Assembly (NCBI GenBank): GCA_012270485.1
Contig: JAAXIF010000077.1
Coordinates: 58,449-122,448 of the forward strand
Reading direction: 5' to 3'
Length of the DNA stretch: 64,000 nt
Source of the DNA: Sphingobacteriales bacterium
GTDB lineage: Bacteria; Bacteroidota; Bacteroidia; Chitinophagales; Chitinophagaceae
Of the stretch, positions 63,939 through 64,000 are shown in pieces. Position numbers and translations under genes: made by a program. The notes beneath the pieces are model-generated. The model was given only the letters and a program-made list of their open reading frames with translations. It was not told where the DNA came from and made no database searches. Within the stretch, counting starts at the first letter, position 1. Every line of letters starts with the position of its first letter.

Positions 63939-64000
63939 AATGAGTCTAATTAACCCAAGTTGCTAGTTAGGTATATATAAAATAAGTGAGCCCTCAAAAT

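Overview
The window is about 40% GC chromosomal DNA from a Gram-negative member of the Bacteroidota, most likely the Chitinophagaceae. Three things point there: TAnnTTTG-type promoter boxes (best example TTTG-N18-TACCTTTG ahead of prfC), an almost complete lack of Shine-Dalgarno sequences, and lineage-typical families (BshC, DUF2911, DUF2452, PepSY-like secreted proteins, Rcp1-type response regulators, TlpA-like redoxins). I assign no genus. I found no rRNA, tRNA, CRISPR array, transposase or integrase.

Layout. 1-9.7 kb: a DsrE-like secreted protein, the RNA-binding protein Tex, a three-gene two-component operon (multi-PAS kinase, single-domain receiver, and a receiver-PAS-DHp protein with no ATPase domain), a DEDDh exonuclease/GIY-YIG nuclease fusion, a 39-residue membrane microprotein and a small lipoprotein. 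9.7-14.2 kb: valS, a GNAT acetyltransferase and an erythromycin-esterase-like protein on one strand. 14.3-21.6 kb: a type I restriction-modification island in the order hsdR-hsdS-prrC-like-hsdM. It is bracketed by a 58-bp direct repeat (54/58 identical) that duplicates the last codons of the neighbouring lrp gene. 21.6-48.3 kb: mostly ordinary chromosome, namely lrp, ahcY, a GH20 hexosaminidase, a BamA/TamA-like outer membrane protein, a UbiD decarboxylase, pdxJ overlapping a GH29 fucosidase, purE, bshC, a DadA-like oxidase, a sterol-desaturase-like hydroxylase, rimO, an orphan kinase, prfC and several secreted proteins.

48.4-63.9 kb: a 15-gene same-strand molybdenum-cofactor island. It starts and ends with an IorAB-type pair (2Fe-2S subunit plus Tat-exported molybdopterin subunit). 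Between the pairs lie a cytochrome c, XdhC, a MocA-like nucleotidyltransferase, MoaA, MoeA, a TauE permease, a PF00174-like secreted protein, MoaD, a MoeB-rhodanese fusion, MoaE and a MoaC-MogA fusion. This is close to a complete cofactor pathway packaged with its two client enzymes and a probable electron acceptor. A divergent AraC regulator, an NTF2-like secreted protein and a perfect palindrome lie at the upstream end.

Between genes, several families of short dispersed repeats recur, usually directly after stop codons and often as inverted pairs: AGCT-rich, CAAGAAACAAGG-type, CACAGAG-type and heptamer repeats. Sequence resembling these families also occurs in frame inside valS (three places) and at the tex C-terminus, which suggests repeat-derived linkers in essential proteins. 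The two most notable points are the island carrying a PrrC-like anticodon nuclease and these apparently protein-coding repeats.
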